Source: Gammaproteobacteria bacterium
Lineage (GTDB): Bacteria > Pseudomonadota > Gammaproteobacteria > Arenicellales > Poriferihabitantaceae
DNA: 51,521 bases
Direction: 5' to 3'
Assembly: GCA_028817405.1 (NCBI GenBank)
Contig: JAPPPS010000075.1
Location: 1-51,521 of the forward strand
Within the stretch, counting starts at the first letter, position 1; every line of letters starts with the position of its first letter. Shown here in pieces: positions 16,668-24,480 of the stretch. The translations under genes and the position numbers were made by a program. The notes beneath the pieces are model-generated. The model made no database searches. It saw only the letters and a list, made by a program, of their open reading frames with translations, and was not told where the DNA came from.

Positions 16668-18104
16668 TTACAACGCCGCGCGCCGGTTTTTTAACGCAAA
16701 GCCGCTCAGCCGGCCGGCGGTGGCGCGGGTGAAAGCGGCGACTTTGAATAACTCGCCCATTTCATGCGGCAGGGTTAATCGCGCCAATTCGCGGGCCGGC
16801 GACCGGAAAGCGTCCGCACCGTCACCGTCACCGGCACCGTCACCATCGCCGGCAACCAAATCCAGCGCGCCGAGTGACAGCAGAAACGCGCCTTGCGAAG
16901 CGAAGCCGGCGACGGTTAATCCGGCCGCGCGGGCCGCGTCGGCGATGGCGGTGAAGTCGACATGCGCCGAAATATCCTGCAGGCCGGGGTGGAAAAACGG
17001 GTCGGCGTGCGCGCGGTGGCGGTAGTGGCACATCAGGGTGCCGTCGCGGCGCTGCGGGTGGTAGAACTCGCGGCGCGGGAAGCCGTAGTCGACGACGATG
17101 AGCGCGCCGCGACGCAGGCAAGCGCCGGCCGCGCGCATCCACGCCTCGGCGCGCAGGCCGATTTCGCCGCGGTAGCCGGGCGGTAATTCGCCGCCCAACG
17201 CCTCGGTTATGCGCCGCTGCAACACCGCGGGCAGCGGGGCCGCGGTTGCCCAGCGGAAGGTGGGGGCGCCGGCGCTGTCGCCATCACCGTCGCCGGGAAC
17301 ATCGCCGGTGTCACAGTTACAGTGACCGTCACCGGCCGCCGCGCCGGCATCACAGTCACTGTAACTGTGACCGTCGCCGCCGCCACCTTCATCCAACGCC
17401 ACCCCCAACGCCAGCGCCCGGCCATCCGCGTCGATTTCAAACCGCTGCGCCGGCATCGCGTCGAGAACTTCCACCGCCAAAATCACGCCGCTGAATTCCT
17501 CCGGCAACGCCTCCAACCACCGCACTCGCGCCCGCGCCTCGGCCGGCAAACCAGCCAACCGTCGCCGTTGCCGCGCGCGCAACTCGGCGCTGGTCTCCAG
17601 CAGAAAATACCGGCCGGGCAATTCGCCGCCGCGCGCCAACGCGCGCAAGATGTCCGCGGCCATCCGCCCGTCGCCGCCGCCGACTTCCAAGATGTCGCGG
17701 CCGCCACCGTCGCCGCCACCGTCGCCGCCATCGCCGCCACCGCCACCACCGTCGCCGAGCCCGGCCAGCACCTCCGCGCATTGCCGCGCCAAACACCGTG
17801 CGGTCACATCGCCCAAGTTTGCGGCGGTGACGAAATCGCCGCCGGTTGCCGCATCGCCGAACTTCGGCAAGCCCGCTTGGTAGTAGCCGAGTCCCGGCGC
17901 GTATAACGCCGCGTGCATGAAGGCGTCGAAACCTAACCAGCCGGCGGCGCGAATCTGCGCCCGCAATCGCGACACCAACCGCGCGGAATGGCGGCGCGCG
18001 TCGGCGTCCGGCGCGGGCAACCGCGGCCGCGGCGCGAGGTCCGGCCCGGGCCGCGGGCGCGCGGCAACGGTGGCGGTGGCGGGAGGTGTTACAATGGCAT
18101 CCAT
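16668..18104 (-). CDS. midA: MidA/NDUFAF7-family SAM-dependent methyltransferase
   Basis: A 478-residue protein of the SAM-methyltransferase family whose mitochondrial member methylates an arginine of complex I. Marks are AALYAPGLGYYQAG, GDFVTAANLGDVTARCLA, the SAM-binding ILEVGGGDGRMAADI, FLLETSAELRARQRR, VILAVEVLDAMPAQRF, LIVDYGFPRREFYHPQRRDG and CHYRHRAHADPFFHPGLQDI. The ATG at 18104 gives a plausible N-terminus; the frame runs on to 18239. Three Gly/Asp-rich tracts interrupt it (16820-16855, 17266-17398, 17699-17757), the middle one holding a perfect 15-base inverted repeat. Its 5' end overlaps the possible upstream start of the divergent pteridine reductase. The substrate is unknown in bacteria. 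Confidence 0.85.
   Translation of the reverse strand: MDAIVTPPATATVAARPRPGPDLAPRPRLPAPDADARRHSARLVSRLRAQIRAAGWLGFDAFMHAALYAPGLGYYQAGLPKFGDAATGGDFVTAANLGDVTARCLARQCAEVLAGLGDGGGGGGDGGDGGGDGGGRDILEVGGGDGRMAADILRALARGGELPGRYFLLETSAELRARQRRRLAGLPAEARARVRWLEALPEEFSGVILAVEVLDAMPAQRFEIDADGRALALGVALDEGGGGDGHSYSDCDAGAAAGDGHCNCDTGDVPGDGDGDSAGAPTFRWATAAPLPAVLQRRITEALGGELPPGYRGEIGLRAEAWMRAAGACLRRGALIVVDYGFPRREFYHPQRRDGTLMCHYRHRAHADPFFHPGLQDISAHVDFTAIADAARAAGLTVAGFASQGAFLLSLGALDLVAGDGDGAGDGDGADAFRSPARELARLTLPHEMGELFKVAAFTRATAGRLSGFALKNRRAAL
17266..17398 (-). repeat. Gly/Asp tract with perfect inverted repeat in midA
   Basis: Within this in-frame tract CACAGTTACAGTGAC (17312-17326) is exactly complementary to GTCACTGTAACTGTG (17355-17369), separated by 28 bases. 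The mRNA could form a 15-bp hairpin inside the gene. The flanks are ordinary GGTGAC-type repeats. Confidence 0.85.
17699..17757 (-). repeat. Poly-Gly/Asp tract near the SAM domain of midA
   Basis: A GGCGGTGAC-type tract read as a Gly-rich run with Asp at every third to fifth position, placed between AEVLAGLG and RDILEVGGGDGR, just before the SAM-binding loop. Confidence 0.8.
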
Positions 18105-18879
18105 CTCATCGAGGCGCGACAGCGTCACCGCGATTATGACCAACTTGCAGGACAAAGTCGCGCTCATCACCGGCGGCTCCCGGCGCATCGGCGCGGCCAC
18201 CGCGCGTTGCCTGCACGACGCCGGCATGCGGCTGGTCATTCACTACCGCCGCAGCGCCGACGAAGCGGAAGAATTGCGCGCCGCGCTCTGCGAACGCCGC
18301 CCGGATTCGGTGCTGCTGATTCGCGGCGACTTGCGCGAGGTCGGCAAGGTCAAAAACTTGGCGCGCCAGTGCGTCGCCGAACTCGGCCGGCTGGACGCGC
18401 TCATCAACAACGCCTCGCTGTTCCAGCCGACGCCGCTTGCCGACAGCCGCGAAGCGCAGTGGCAGGCGCTCATCGACACCAACTTGAAGGCGCCGTTTTT
18501 CTTGAGTCAGGCGGCCGCGCCGCACTTGGCAAAAACCCGCGGCGCCATCGTCAACATCACCGACATCTACGCCGACCGCCCGCTGCCGGGCCACGCCGTC
18601 TACTGCGCGACCAAAGCCGGCTTGTGGTCGCTCACCAAATCGCTGGCGCATGAACTCGGCCCCGCGGTGCGGGTCAACGCGGTCGCGCCGGGCGCGATTT
18701 TGTGGCCGGAGAACGACACCGACGAACTCGCCCACCAGCGTTTGGTCTCGCGCACGCCGCTGCGCCGCACCGGCGACGCCGACGACATCGCGCGCGCGGT
18801 GAAGTTCCTCCTGGCCGACGCCGACTACATCACCGGCCAGGTCATCGCCGTGGACGGCGGGCGCAACTCGGCGGAATAA
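18094..18879 (+). CDS. folM: Short-chain dehydrogenase, pteridine reductase type (FolM/PTR1-like)
   Basis: A classical SDR. Nucleotide-binding TGGSRRIGAATARCLHDAG, LINNASLF, the catalytic tyrosine and lysine in GHAVYCATKAGLWSLTKSLA, and the C-terminal ITGQVIAVDGGRNSAE. The arginine pair in GGSRRIG (TGxxxRIG) is typical of NADPH-dependent pteridine reductases (PTR1, FolM), which make tetrahydropteridine or tetrahydrofolate. Two starts are possible: ATG 18094, preceded by GGAGG at good distance, or ATG 18136, which opens the usual SDR N-terminus. If the TACAAT at 18091-18096 is a -10 box, the second start is the real one and the protein has 247 residues. Confidence 0.85.
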   Translation: MASISSRRDSVTAIMTNLQDKVALITGGSRRIGAATARCLHDAGMRLVIHYRRSADEAEELRAALCERRPDSVLLIRGDLREVGKVKNLARQCVAELGRLDALINNASLFQPTPLADSREAQWQALIDTNLKAPFFLSQAAAPHLAKTRGAIVNITDIYADRPLPGHAVYCATKAGLWSLTKSLAHELGPAVRVNAVAPGAILWPENDTDELAHQRLVSRTPLRRTGDADDIARAVKFLLADADYITGQVIAVDGGRNSAE

Positions 18880-18883
18880 ATGC

Positions 18884-18914
18884 TTGCATTGCCGGGCGGC
18901 GATGCGGCTATAAT
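18884..18914 (+). promoter_or_regulatory. Promoter of the 74-residue gene
   Basis: A perfect -10 TATAAT (18909-18914) and a -35-like TTGCAT (18884-18889) with 19-base spacing, starting right after the pteridine reductase stop. The predicted leader to the ATG at 18959 is about 38 bases. Confidence 0.6.
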
Positions 18915-18958
18915 CGCCGGCCGCGCAAATTTAACGCCGCCACCGCCCCCGACTCACC

Positions 18959-19183
18959 ATGGACATCGACCTCAGCGAAAAGACCGTGCTCGGCGGCATT
19001 TACAACCTGCCGGGCGAGGGGTTTGTGGTCGAATTGCACCACGGCAACGCCACCTATTTGTTCGACAAACAGGGCTTGCAGCACCGCATTTTGAAGAAGA
19101 AGGAACAGGGCCTGGACGCCACGGCCGAGGAAACCGCGCTGCAACGCATCAACAGTTTTAACCCCGCGCTGGTCGCATGGTGA
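18959..19183 (+). CDS. Small conserved-looking protein, unknown function
   Basis: A 74-residue acidic and lysine-containing protein with no membrane segment. It starts MDIDLSEKTVLGGIYNLPGE, has VVELHHGNATYLFDKQGLQ and the basic patch HRILKKKEQG, and ends NSFNPALVAW. The balanced composition, its own strong promoter and an ordered, non-repetitive sequence argue that it is a real gene. I do not recognise a family. Its stop overlaps the ATG of the following phosphopantetheinyl transferase by 7 bases, so the two may be translated together. Confidence 0.65.
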   Translation: MDIDLSEKTVLGGIYNLPGEGFVVELHHGNATYLFDKQGLQHRILKKKEQGLDATAEETALQRINSFNPALVAW

Positions 19184-20169
19184 GCGGCCGGGCGACGGGG
19201 GCGGCACCGTCACCGTCGTTTTTGTCACCGCCACCGTCACCGCTTTCATCACCGTCGAGATTGTCACCGTCGTCACCGTCATCACCGTCGCCGCCGTCAG
19301 TTTTCGCCGCGGCCGGGGTGGCGACGGTTGCCGCGGATTGGGCTTGGCGGGAAGCGCCGCCGCGGTTGCCGGCCGGCGCGGTTCATCTGTGGGCGGCGGA
19401 AACCACACCGTTGCGCGCGCAATCGCATCTCCTCACAGCCGCGGAATTAACCCGCGCCCACCGCATCGCCGACCCGGCTCAGCGCGCCATGACCCTCGGC
19501 GGCCGGGCCGGCCTGCGGCGGTTGCTGTGCGCGTATTCCGGCTTGGACAACGCGGCGCTGCGCCTCGGCCGCGGCGCGCGTGGCAAACCGAAATTGCTGA
19601 ATCGATTGCCCGGCGACCACGGTGGGGACGGGGACGGCGACCACGGTGGGGACGGCGGCCGCGAATTGTGCTTCAACTATTCGCTGTCCGGCGGCTGGGC
19701 GTTATACGCTTTTGCCTGGAACCGCGCGCTCGGCATCGACTTGGAAACCCTGCCGCGCGCGAACAACAGCGCGGGCCTGGCGCGGCGGGTGCTGTCGGCC
19801 GCGGAGTTAAAGGCGTGGCGCAAATTGTCGGCGCCGGCGCCGGACGCGGCCGCGGCGATGCTGGCTTGCTGGACGCGCAAGGAGGCGTACGGCAAGGCGC
19901 TCGGCGTCGGCATTCGCTACCACATGCGCCGCGCCGAAGTGTTCGCCGACGCCGGGCCGCGATGGCGGTGCGCGGTCGCGGGGTTGTTCCCCGGCACGGT
20001 GGCGGACACGGACGCGCGGGTGTTGCACGGCGTGCAGTTGGCGACGCCGTTCCCCGGCATCGCGGCGCTGGTGTGCGACGGCGGGGCGGTGGCGGCGGAC
20101 GCGTTGCGCGGCTGGCGGTGGCGGCCATCAACCGCGGCGCGGCCCGCTACCCCAACTCAAATGTCGTGA
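19177..20169 (+). CDS. Sfp-type 4'-phosphopantetheinyl transferase
   Basis: This enzyme transfers the phosphopantetheine arm of CoA to acyl or peptidyl carrier proteins. Marks are GRAGLRRLLCAYSG, RGARGKPKL, FNYSLSGGWALYAF, the metal-binding ALGIDLE, and the helix CWTRKEAYGKALGVGI with the catalytic Glu/Lys. The usual histidine of the FNxSHS segment is Leu here (FNYSLSGG). As annotated the N-terminus is a 40-residue Ser/Pro-rich low-complexity region encoded by the genome's repeat read in another frame; GTG 19318 would avoid it, so the true start is uncertain. A second tract (19616-19661) adds Gly/Asp inside the domain. It overlaps the convergent GNAT gene by 23 bases at its 3' end. Confidence 0.82.
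   Translation: MVSGRATGAAPSPSFLSPPPSPLSSPSRLSPSSPSSPSPPSVFAAAGVATVAADWAWREAPPRLPAGAVHLWAAETTPLRAQSHLLTAAELTRAHRIADPAQRAMTLGGRAGLRRLLCAYSGLDNAALRLGRGARGKPKLLNRLPGDHGGDGDGDHGGDGGRELCFNYSLSGGWALYAFAWNRALGIDLETLPRANNSAGLARRVLSAAELKAWRKLSAPAPDAAAAMLACWTRKEAYGKALGVGIRYHMRRAEVFADAGPRWRCAVAGLFPGTVADTDARVLHGVQLATPFPGIAALVCDGGAVAADALRGWRWRPSTAARPATPTQMS
19195..19308. repeat. ACCGTC-type repeat at the PPTase 5' end
   Basis: The same hexamer family as elsewhere, but here the plus strand carries the complement, so it reads as Ser/Pro instead of Gly/Asp. It is either an N-terminal extension or an untranslated leader if the start is downstream. Confidence 0.8.
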
Positions 20170-21118
20170 TGCCGAAAATTTTATCCAGCGGCAACGCCGG
20201 CGGCGCGCCGGTATACATGCGCGCGGTCTCGAACACCGCCCGCATGCCATGCGTGCGCGCCAACTTCAGCGCCTGCGAATTGGGCGCGGGGATGTCGAGA
20301 TAAACGCTCGCGCCGGGCGCGGCGCGCGCGCACAACGCCGCGAATAATTGCTCCGCCAACGCCGGCGTGTCGGCGAATAATGGCCCGATTTTGTGGCCGG
20401 CCCGGCACCGGCGCAGCACACCGTAGCCGGCCAATTCCCCGCCGCTGAGTACACCCAGGGCCGCGCTATCCGGTTGCTGAATCCAGGCGCGCAAAAACGC
20501 CGCGCGCGGCGCGGGGAACATGCGGCGGTCGTAGGCGGCGAGAACGGCGAACGGTACTTCCGACAATTCCACCACCTCCGCCGCCCCCGACATTTTGCCG
20601 CCGGTTTTCGCGCCGGCCGCGGTCGACCGGCCGGCGATGCCCGCGTACCGTACATTGCGGTGCGCGAGGCGGAAACCGGATTTTCGGTAGTTTTCCTGTT
20701 GCGCGACCACGCCGTCGAGACCGATGTTGCAACCGCGCAAGCGTTGCATCGCGGCCCGCCAAATCGCCAACCCATAACCGCGCCCGCGCATCGCCGGCGC
20801 GACGATATACAAGCCGATGAAACCGAAGTCGCCGCCGCCGGCACCGTCGCCACCGTCGCCGGCACCGTCATCACCGTTGCCGGCACCGGCACCGTCACCG
20901 TCACCGTCACCGTCGTCGCGGTCCGACTCATACTTCACCGCCGAAATCACCGCCACCGCCGCGCCGTCCAACTCGCCGACAAAAAAACCGTCCGACTCGG
21001 CGGCGGCGAAACACGCGGCATCATGAAGGCCCGGATTCCAGCCCTCGCGCGCCGCCCAGTCGATGGCCACGCCGACTTCGTTGCGGCGCATGACGCGGAT
21101 GCGGTAGTCGGATTGCAT
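20147..21118 (-). CDS. GNAT N-acetyltransferase, two-domain (YitI-like)
   Basis: A 323-residue protein. The N-terminal GNAT domain has IDWAAREGWNPGLHDAACF, FFVGELDGAAVAVI, the acetyl-CoA loop IVAPAMRGRGYGLAIWRAAM, and VVAQQENYRKSGFRLAHRN. The C-terminal half (YDRRMFPAPRAAFLRAWIQ, GYGVLRRCRAGHKIGPLFAD, YLDIPAPNSQALKLARTHGM) is the extra acetyltransferase-like domain common in this group. A tract of about 35 residues, GDGDGDGAGAGNGDD and on (20826-20928), sits in the beta-hairpin before the acetyl-CoA loop. The substrate is unknown. Confidence 0.82.
   Translation of the reverse strand: MQSDYRIRVMRRNEVGVAIDWAAREGWNPGLHDAACFAAAESDGFFVGELDGAAVAVISAVKYESDRDDGDGDGDGAGAGNGDDGAGDGGDGAGGGDFGFIGLYIVAPAMRGRGYGLAIWRAAMQRLRGCNIGLDGVVAQQENYRKSGFRLAHRNVRYAGIAGRSTAAGAKTGGKMSGAAEVVELSEVPFAVLAAYDRRMFPAPRAAFLRAWIQQPDSAALGVLSGGELAGYGVLRRCRAGHKIGPLFADTPALAEQLFAALCARAAPGASVYLDIPAPNSQALKLARTHGMRAVFETARMYTGAPPALPLDKIFGITTFELG
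20826..20928 (-). repeat. Gly/Asp repeat tract in the two-domain GNAT
   Basis: About 17 GGTGAC-type hexamers in frame. The tract separates AVISAVKYESDR from FGFIGLYIVAP, two adjacent strands in a GNAT fold, so it should extend a hairpin loop. Confidence 0.85.
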
Positions 21119-21151
21119 GGCGCGAGTGTAACGCCGCGCCCGGCATTTTTG

Positions 21152-21157
21152 CTAAAA
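21152..21157 (+). promoter_or_regulatory. Extended -10 upstream of the pcm-like gene
   Basis: TAAAAT preceded by TGC (extended -10 form) and followed by CGCGCC, about 50 bases upstream of the ATG at 21207. The CGCG following the -10 recurs at other promoters in this window. Confidence 0.45.
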
Positions 21158-21206
21158 TCGCGCCGCCGCCCTGCCGCCAACCGATGACTCAAGCAACGAC
21201 TTAGCG

Positions 21207-21941
21207 ATGGACTTGGAAACCGCGCGCGCCAACATGGTCGAGCAGCAGATTCGCCCGTGGCAAGTGCTGGAGGCGCAGACCCTCGACGCGCTGCGCCGCA
21301 TTCGCCGCGAGGATTTTGTGCCGCCCGCGCACCGTCACTTGGCGTTCGCCGACACCCAAATTCCGCTGCAATCGGCCGCGCCCACGGACGGCGCCGCCGA
21401 AAACGCGGACGAACGCGCGGTGATGTTGGAGCCGAAAGTCACCGCGCGCATGGCCGAGGCGCTGAATCTTTCGCGCGACGACCGGGCGCTGCTCATCGGC
21501 GCGGGCGGCGGTTATACCGCGGCGCTGCTGGCGACGCTGGCCGCGCATGTGACCGCGGTCGACATCGACCCGGCACTGTTGCGCGTGGCGAAGCGCAACT
21601 TGGCGGCGGCCGGCATCGATAATGTGGCGCTGCAAACCGGCGACGCGCATGCCGGCTGGGGCGCGGCGGAGTCTTTTGACGCGATTTTTATCAGCGGGTC
21701 GCTGCCGACGGTTGATGATTCATGGACCGACGCGCTTACGGACGGTGGACGGTTGGTCGGCATTGAAGGGCATGCGCCGGCCATGCGGGTGCTGCGGCTG
21801 ACCAAACATGGCGGGGGCGGCGGTGACGGCGGCGGTGACGGTGACGGTGACTGCCGCGCAACAATCACGCGCGAATCGCTGTTTGAGACCGTGGCCCCGC
21901 GTTTGCGCGGCGCGGCCGAGCCGGCGCGGTTCCAGTTTTAG
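21207..21941 (+). CDS. Protein-L-isoaspartate O-methyltransferase family protein
   Basis: A 244-residue class I SAM-methyltransferase of the Pcm family. It has the typical start ARANMVEQQIRPWQV, then REDFVPPAHRHLAFADTQIPL, PKVTARMAEALNL, the SAM loop ALLIGAGGGYTAALLATLA, and VDIDPALLRVAKRNLAAAGI. This short form next to a TolC gene is common in proteobacteria and may not be the true repair enzyme. A Gly/Asp tract (21811-21853) lies before the last strand, and the C-terminus ESLFETVAPRLRGAAEPARF is family-like. Its stop overlaps the GTG start of the TolC-like gene by one base. Confidence 0.85.
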   Translation: MDLETARANMVEQQIRPWQVLEAQTLDALRRIRREDFVPPAHRHLAFADTQIPLQSAAPTDGAAENADERAVMLEPKVTARMAEALNLSRDDRALLIGAGGGYTAALLATLAAHVTAVDIDPALLRVAKRNLAAAGIDNVALQTGDAHAGWGAAESFDAIFISGSLPTVDDSWTDALTDGGRLVGIEGHAPAMRVLRLTKHGGGGGDGGGDGDGDCRATITRESLFETVAPRLRGAAEPARFQF

Positions 21942-23449
21942 TGAAACCTCCCGCGCATTTTTTGCGGGCGACCGCGGCCCGGTGTCACGCTGTCATCGCC
22001 GCGGCCGTGGCGTTGGCGGCCGCGCCGGGGTTGGCGTTGGCGGCCGCGTTGTTGTCGACATTCCCCACCGCCGCCCACGCCCGCGACTTGTGGACGGTCT
22101 ACCAAACCGCGCTGGCGCAGGACGCCGCGTACCGCGCCGCCGGCTATGAATACGAGCGCGCGCGGTTGGCGCTGCCGTTAGCCGAGAGCGCGTTTCGCCC
22201 GGCCGTGACCTTGCGCGGTTCGGCGCAGCACAGCGACACCGGCGGCACGCCAGCCGGCGCGACCGGCAACGACAGCGACCAGCAAATCAACCTGAACGCC
22301 GACTTGCGCGTCTACGACCGCGCGCTGCGCGGCGCCGTCAGCCAGGCCGAACTGCAAGCCGAGGGCGCGCGCCTGCGCCTCGCGCAAGCGCACGACGCGC
22401 TCATCATCCGCGTCGCCGACCGCTATTTCCAACTCCTGGCGGCGGTGGACGGCTTGGAAGTCGCGCGCCGCCAGAAGGCCTCCATCCAGCGGCAGATGCA
22501 CTTGACCGCCGAGCGCCTGCGCGTCGGCCTCGGCACCGAGACCGACTTGCTCGACGCGCGGGCGCGATTCCAGCGGGCGGTCTCGGACGAAATCCAAGCC
22601 GCCGACCGCATCGACAACGCCGCGCATGCGCTGCGGCAAATCACCGGTGGGGCGACGGTGAGGGCGGATGCCACGGGCGACGGCACCACGGGCGACGGCA
22701 CCACGGGCGACGCCGGCGCGACCGACGGGGCGACGGTGGACGCGGGCGCGGACACCGGCACCGTGGCCGCCGAAACCACGACCGAAAACCTGGCGCCGTT
22801 AGCCGACGACGCGCCGCTGCCCGCCCCCGACCCGGCCGCGCCCGGCGCGTGGATTGCCAAGGCCTTGGCCGACAACCTCGGTGTGCGCGTGGCAACCATC
22901 GACCTGGCAATCGCCCGCCTCGAAGTCACCCGGCAACGCGCCGCCCGGTGGCCGAATCTCACCGTCAGCGCCGGGCAACGCTGGCGCGACTCCAGCGCGC
23001 CGCCGCCCAGCGAAACCGACACCACCTCGGTCACCGCCACGCTGAACTGGCCGTTGCACCAGCGCGGCGCGGTGCATCTGCGCGCCCGCCAGGCCGCGTT
23101 TCAGGTCAACGCCGCCGAGCAACGCTTGGAAGAACGCCGCCGCCAAGTCGCGGCCGACGCCGCTTCCGCGTACCGCGCGGTCGCCAGCGGCATCAGTCGG
23201 GTTGAGGCGCTGGCCGAGGCGGTGCGCGCCGGCGCCGGCTCGCTGCGCGCGAAGCAGGACGGCTTCCGCGCCGGCCTGACCACCAACATCGATGTGCTCG
23301 ACGCGCAGCGCGATTTGTCGCGCTCGCGCACCGATTATTTGGGCGCGCGGTATGACTTCATCCGCGCGGCGCTGCGCTTGGAGCGCGACGCCGGCGACTT
23401 GGACGAGGCCGACCTGCGGCGCGTGAACGCTTGGCTGGAGCGCGACTGA
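21941..23449 (+). CDS. tolC: TolC-family outer-membrane efflux protein
   Basis: A 502-residue outer-membrane channel protein of tripartite efflux and type I secretion systems. The start is a GTG overlapping the previous stop. An Ala-rich signal segment ends near AAHARDLW, followed by the family start YQTALAQDAAYRAAGYEYER. Two long alpha-helical repeats are visible (DRALRGAVSQAELQAEGARL to ERLRVGLGTETDLLDARARF, and TRQRAARWPNLTVSAGQRW to FRAGLTTNIDVLDAQRDL), each with the conserved GL.T..DLLDA. motif. Between them lies a Thr/Gly/Asp-rich insertion of about 38 residues (22651-22766), in the linker between the two halves. No inner-membrane pump or adaptor gene is nearby. Confidence 0.9.
   Translation: MKPPAHFLRATAARCHAVIAAAVALAAAPGLALAAALLSTFPTAAHARDLWTVYQTALAQDAAYRAAGYEYERARLALPLAESAFRPAVTLRGSAQHSDTGGTPAGATGNDSDQQINLNADLRVYDRALRGAVSQAELQAEGARLRLAQAHDALIIRVADRYFQLLAAVDGLEVARRQKASIQRQMHLTAERLRVGLGTETDLLDARARFQRAVSDEIQAADRIDNAAHALRQITGGATVRADATGDGTTGDGTTGDAGATDGATVDAGADTGTVAAETTTENLAPLADDAPLPAPDPAAPGAWIAKALADNLGVRVATIDLAIARLEVTRQRAARWPNLTVSAGQRWRDSSAPPPSETDTTSVTATLNWPLHQRGAVHLRARQAAFQVNAAEQRLEERRRQVAADAASAYRAVASGISRVEALAEAVRAGAGSLRAKQDGFRAGLTTNIDVLDAQRDLSRSRTDYLGARYDFIRAALRLERDAGDLDEADLRRVNAWLERD
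22651..22766 (+). repeat. TGDGT repeat tract in tolC
   Basis: A 15-base unit encoding TGDGT repeats about three times, followed by degenerate Gly/Asp/Ala codons. It falls between the two structural repeats of the TolC protomer. Confidence 0.8.
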
Positions 23450-23486
23450 GGCGCGCGCCGGCCGCTCGGCCGGCCGCGCGCCACGC

Positions 23487-24338
23487 ATGAACCGCCGGCT
23501 GCGGCAGGTGGCGCGCATCGCGCGCGCCGCCGGCCGGGAAGTCCTCGAGGTCTACCACGCCGTCGACGCCGGTCGCGCCATCGAGGTGGAAACCAAGGAT
23601 GACGGTTCGCCGCTGACCCAAGCCGACCGTCGCGCGCATGATTTAATCCACGCGCAACTGGCGCGCCTCGCGCCGGACATTCCGTTGCTGTCGGAGGAAT
23701 CGGACGCCGAAGCGTTTGCGGCGCGGCGCGCTTGGCGGAAGTTCTGGTTGGTCGACCCGCTGGACGGCACCCGCGGTTTCATTAAACGCAACGACCAATT
23801 CACCGTCAACATCGCGCTCATCGACGCCGGCCGCCCGGCCCTCGGTGTGGTCTACGCGCCGCTGACCGGCCTGCTGTATGCGGCCGACGCGGACGCCGGC
23901 GACGGCGCGTTTAAGGTGGCGCCGGCCGGCGCGGATGACGGGGACGGCGCGGCGCAGCGCATTCGCGTCAAACCAATCGACATTCGCTGCGCGGTGATGG
24001 CAACCAGTCGCGCGCACGGTGGGCCGCGGCCGCGCACCCACGCGTACCGCGCGCGCTTAGCCGCGGCCTTCGACCGGGTGGACACGGTCGCGCTCGGCAG
24101 TTCGCTGAAAATCTGCTTGGTGGCGGACGGCGCGGTCGACATCTACCCGCGGTTGTCGCCGACCTCGGAGTGGGACACCGCGGCCGCGCACTGCGTGCTG
24201 CAAGCGGCCGGCGGTGATGTGACCGATGTGGACGGTGTCGCGTTGCGCTACAACAAGGCCGACATTCTCAATCCGTGGTTCTTGGCCGGCGGCGCGCGCG
24301 ACTTCGACTGGGCGAAGTTGGCGCGGGGATTGGATTAG
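23487..24338 (+). CDS. cysQ: 3'(2'),5'-bisphosphate nucleotidase CysQ
   Basis: A 283-residue inositol-phosphatase-fold enzyme that hydrolyses 3'-phosphoadenosine 5'-phosphate released during sulfate assimilation. Metal-binding motifs are LLSEESDAEAF, WLVDPLDGTRGFIKRNDQFT and SEWDTAAAHCVLQAAGGDV. The start follows 37 bases after tolC. A short Asp/Gly insertion (ADDGDGAAQR) is present before IRVKP. A sirohaem reductase gene lies 8 kb downstream, consistent with assimilatory sulfur metabolism, but the two are not in one operon. Confidence 0.9.
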   Translation: MNRRLRQVARIARAAGREVLEVYHAVDAGRAIEVETKDDGSPLTQADRRAHDLIHAQLARLAPDIPLLSEESDAEAFAARRAWRKFWLVDPLDGTRGFIKRNDQFTVNIALIDAGRPALGVVYAPLTGLLYAADADAGDGAFKVAPAGADDGDGAAQRIRVKPIDIRCAVMATSRAHGGPRPRTHAYRARLAAAFDRVDTVALGSSLKICLVADGAVDIYPRLSPTSEWDTAAAHCVLQAAGGDVTDVDGVALRYNKADILNPWFLAGGARDFDWAKLARGLD

Positions 24339-24356
24339 TCGTACGATGCCGCGGCC

Positions 24357-24459
24357 GCGCGCGTTGGCCCGCGTTGATGTTTCAGTCGCGGCGCGCGCGC
24401 TGGCCCGCGTTGGTGTTTGAGTCGCGCCGCGCGATGCCGGCGACCGCGTTTCAGTCGCG
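24357..24459. repeat. 36-bp imperfect direct repeats upstream of fabD
   Basis: Two well-matched units at 24357-24390 and 24393-24426 share TGGCCCGCGTTG and GTTT(C/G)AGTCGCG at a 36-base period. A third diverged unit follows at 24429-24459 (GCGTTTCAGTCGCG). The array fills most of the gap between cysQ and fabD and ends at the fabD -10 box. Confidence 0.75.
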
Positions 24460-24468
24460 CCGCGTGGA

Positions 24469-24474
24469 TATAAT
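24469..24474 (+). promoter_or_regulatory. TATAAT box 6 bases before the fabD start
   Basis: A perfect -10 hexamer ends six bases before the ATG at 24481, where transcription itself would normally begin. If it is used, the fabD mRNA is leaderless or nearly so. No good -35 is visible. Confidence 0.55.
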
Positions 24475-24480
24475 CGCGCC

